From positions 1 to 64,000 of the forward strand of contig VXBA01005871.1 of NCBI GenBank assembly GCA_013399895.1: 64,000 nucleotides of DNA. The letters run 5' to 3'. Position 1 is the first letter of the stretch. The number at the start of each line of letters is the position of its first letter. The stretch is from Serilophus lunatus. Its lineage: Eukaryota; Chordata; Aves; Passeriformes; Eurylaimidae. Of the stretch, positions 63,529 through 64,000 are shown piece after piece. Below the pieces are notes generated by a model. It saw only the letters and a list, made by a program, of their open reading frames with translations. It was not told the DNA's origin and ran no database searches. Position numbers and translations under genes: made by a program.

Positions 63529-63578
63529 TTATAATTCTGACTTGCGATCTCCCACTGGCTTGATTTCAAACTAGTACA

Positions 63579-64000
63579 CTCTGTGAGGGCCAGGGCCTGT
63601 GAATATCCAGATATCTGTAGAAGGTCTCAATTGCTTCTTCCTGAACAGGCAGTTTTTAACAGACATCCATGACAGTGTCACTCATGTTGACCTGCCCTGA
63701 AACCTCACCCATGAGATCTCAGCTGGCTCATCACCACATAGAAAACAACTTTTCTTCCTCACCTTCCAGCTGTTACTTCTTTAAGAGCCTGTACATATCC
63801 ATGGCAGCACTCCATTTTTGTACGCCAACCTGCAATATTACTGTCAAGCCAATGTAACAATAGACCTGCAGCTGCACATGCATCTCACATTCCTTCTATT
63901 TGTACTTCATTCTCCATCCATGAGTGTACAGGCACTTCAAAGATCTACTCATTTGCACCAATTTCCTAGAAAAGACGCAAAAGCTTCCTGCATCACACTG
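63579..64000 (-). mobile_element. Decayed CR1 LINE (antisense), endonuclease region, part 2
   Basis: Continues the element broken at 63050. 'gccagggcctgtgaatatc', 'ttgacctgccctgaaacct', 'aagagcctgtacatatcca', 'atggcagcactccattttt' and 'gtacaggcacttcaaagat' follow, in order, the antisense of the CR1 ORF2 endonuclease half. It runs to the window edge, so the 5' end of this CR1 lies beyond base 64000. No intact frame is seen. Confidence 0.85.

Larger units (their letters stand above)
63051..63578 (+). mobile_element. Complete solo LTR nested in CR1
   Basis: It starts 'tgtcctaggttgaagtata' and ends 'tgatttcaaactagtaca', flanked by CTCTG on both sides. The 528 bp hold a duplicated U3 segment (63146-63260), a TATA box (63302-63307) in 'ctggatataagctgagac', 'gtatctgactttgtcagtg' in R, and ATTAAA (63523-63528) as polyadenylation signal. 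The layout matches a known avian LTR type starting 'tgtcctaggttgcag'. The 5-bp duplication suggests an ERVL-type integrase; this is inference. No internal viral sequence is present, so it arose by LTR-LTR recombination. It is younger than the CR1 it splits. Confidence 0.94.

Overview
This is vertebrate nuclear DNA, almost certainly from a bird and probably a songbird or close relative. The main evidence is the repeat content. There are at least a dozen CR1-type LINE fragments, the dominant LINE of birds, several ending in the typical 'cagaatcatagaatgg' or 'ttctgtgactctg' tails. There are also solo LTRs of avian endogenous-retrovirus type and two worn MIR-like SINE relics. I saw no primate or rodent L1, Alu or B1 sequence. 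The background is AT-rich, with many homopolymer tracts and microsatellites.

I find no convincing protein-coding gene, tRNA or rRNA. The open reading frames are short and show no recognisable domain, except those that are the C-terminal tail of the CR1 ORF2 protein. The window is best read as a gene desert or the inside of a very long intron. No operons, CRISPR arrays or bacterial features are present, and none are expected.

Layout. 1-9702: AT-rich DNA with a plus-strand CR1 3' end (1762-2136), a minus-strand CR1 piece (4345-4580) next to a 5'-truncated LTR (4581-4868), and an AT-rich block full of homeodomain-like motifs (about 8640-9620). 9703-10348: solo LTR on the plus strand, with a TATA box and a (CA)n microsatellite grown inside its U5. 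10349-26603: non-coding DNA with CR1 copies at 18298, 22411, 22631 and 24251, plus one candidate non-coding exon (21934-22066). 26609-27603: minus-strand solo LTR with a GGGGT target duplication and an internal assembly gap. 31070-32502: GC- and CpG-rich plus-strand solo LTR flanked by TTTTT, a CpG island in AT-rich surroundings. 32508-61682: long non-coding stretch with small CR1 pieces, two MIR relics and microsatellites. 61683-64000: a long, decayed minus-strand CR1 carrying reverse-transcriptase and endonuclease-region sequence, split by a complete 528-bp solo LTR (63051-63578) with a CTCTG target duplication.

The biological content is a history of transposition: old MIR, then CR1 copies of differing decay, then LTR insertions, one nested in a CR1. 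The most useful items are the intact LTR boundaries found by TG...CA ends plus 5-bp duplications, the CpG-rich LTR as a possible promoter, and the nested insertion. I did not find evidence of a new biological system. Family names rest on recalled consensus patterns, not on a database search.
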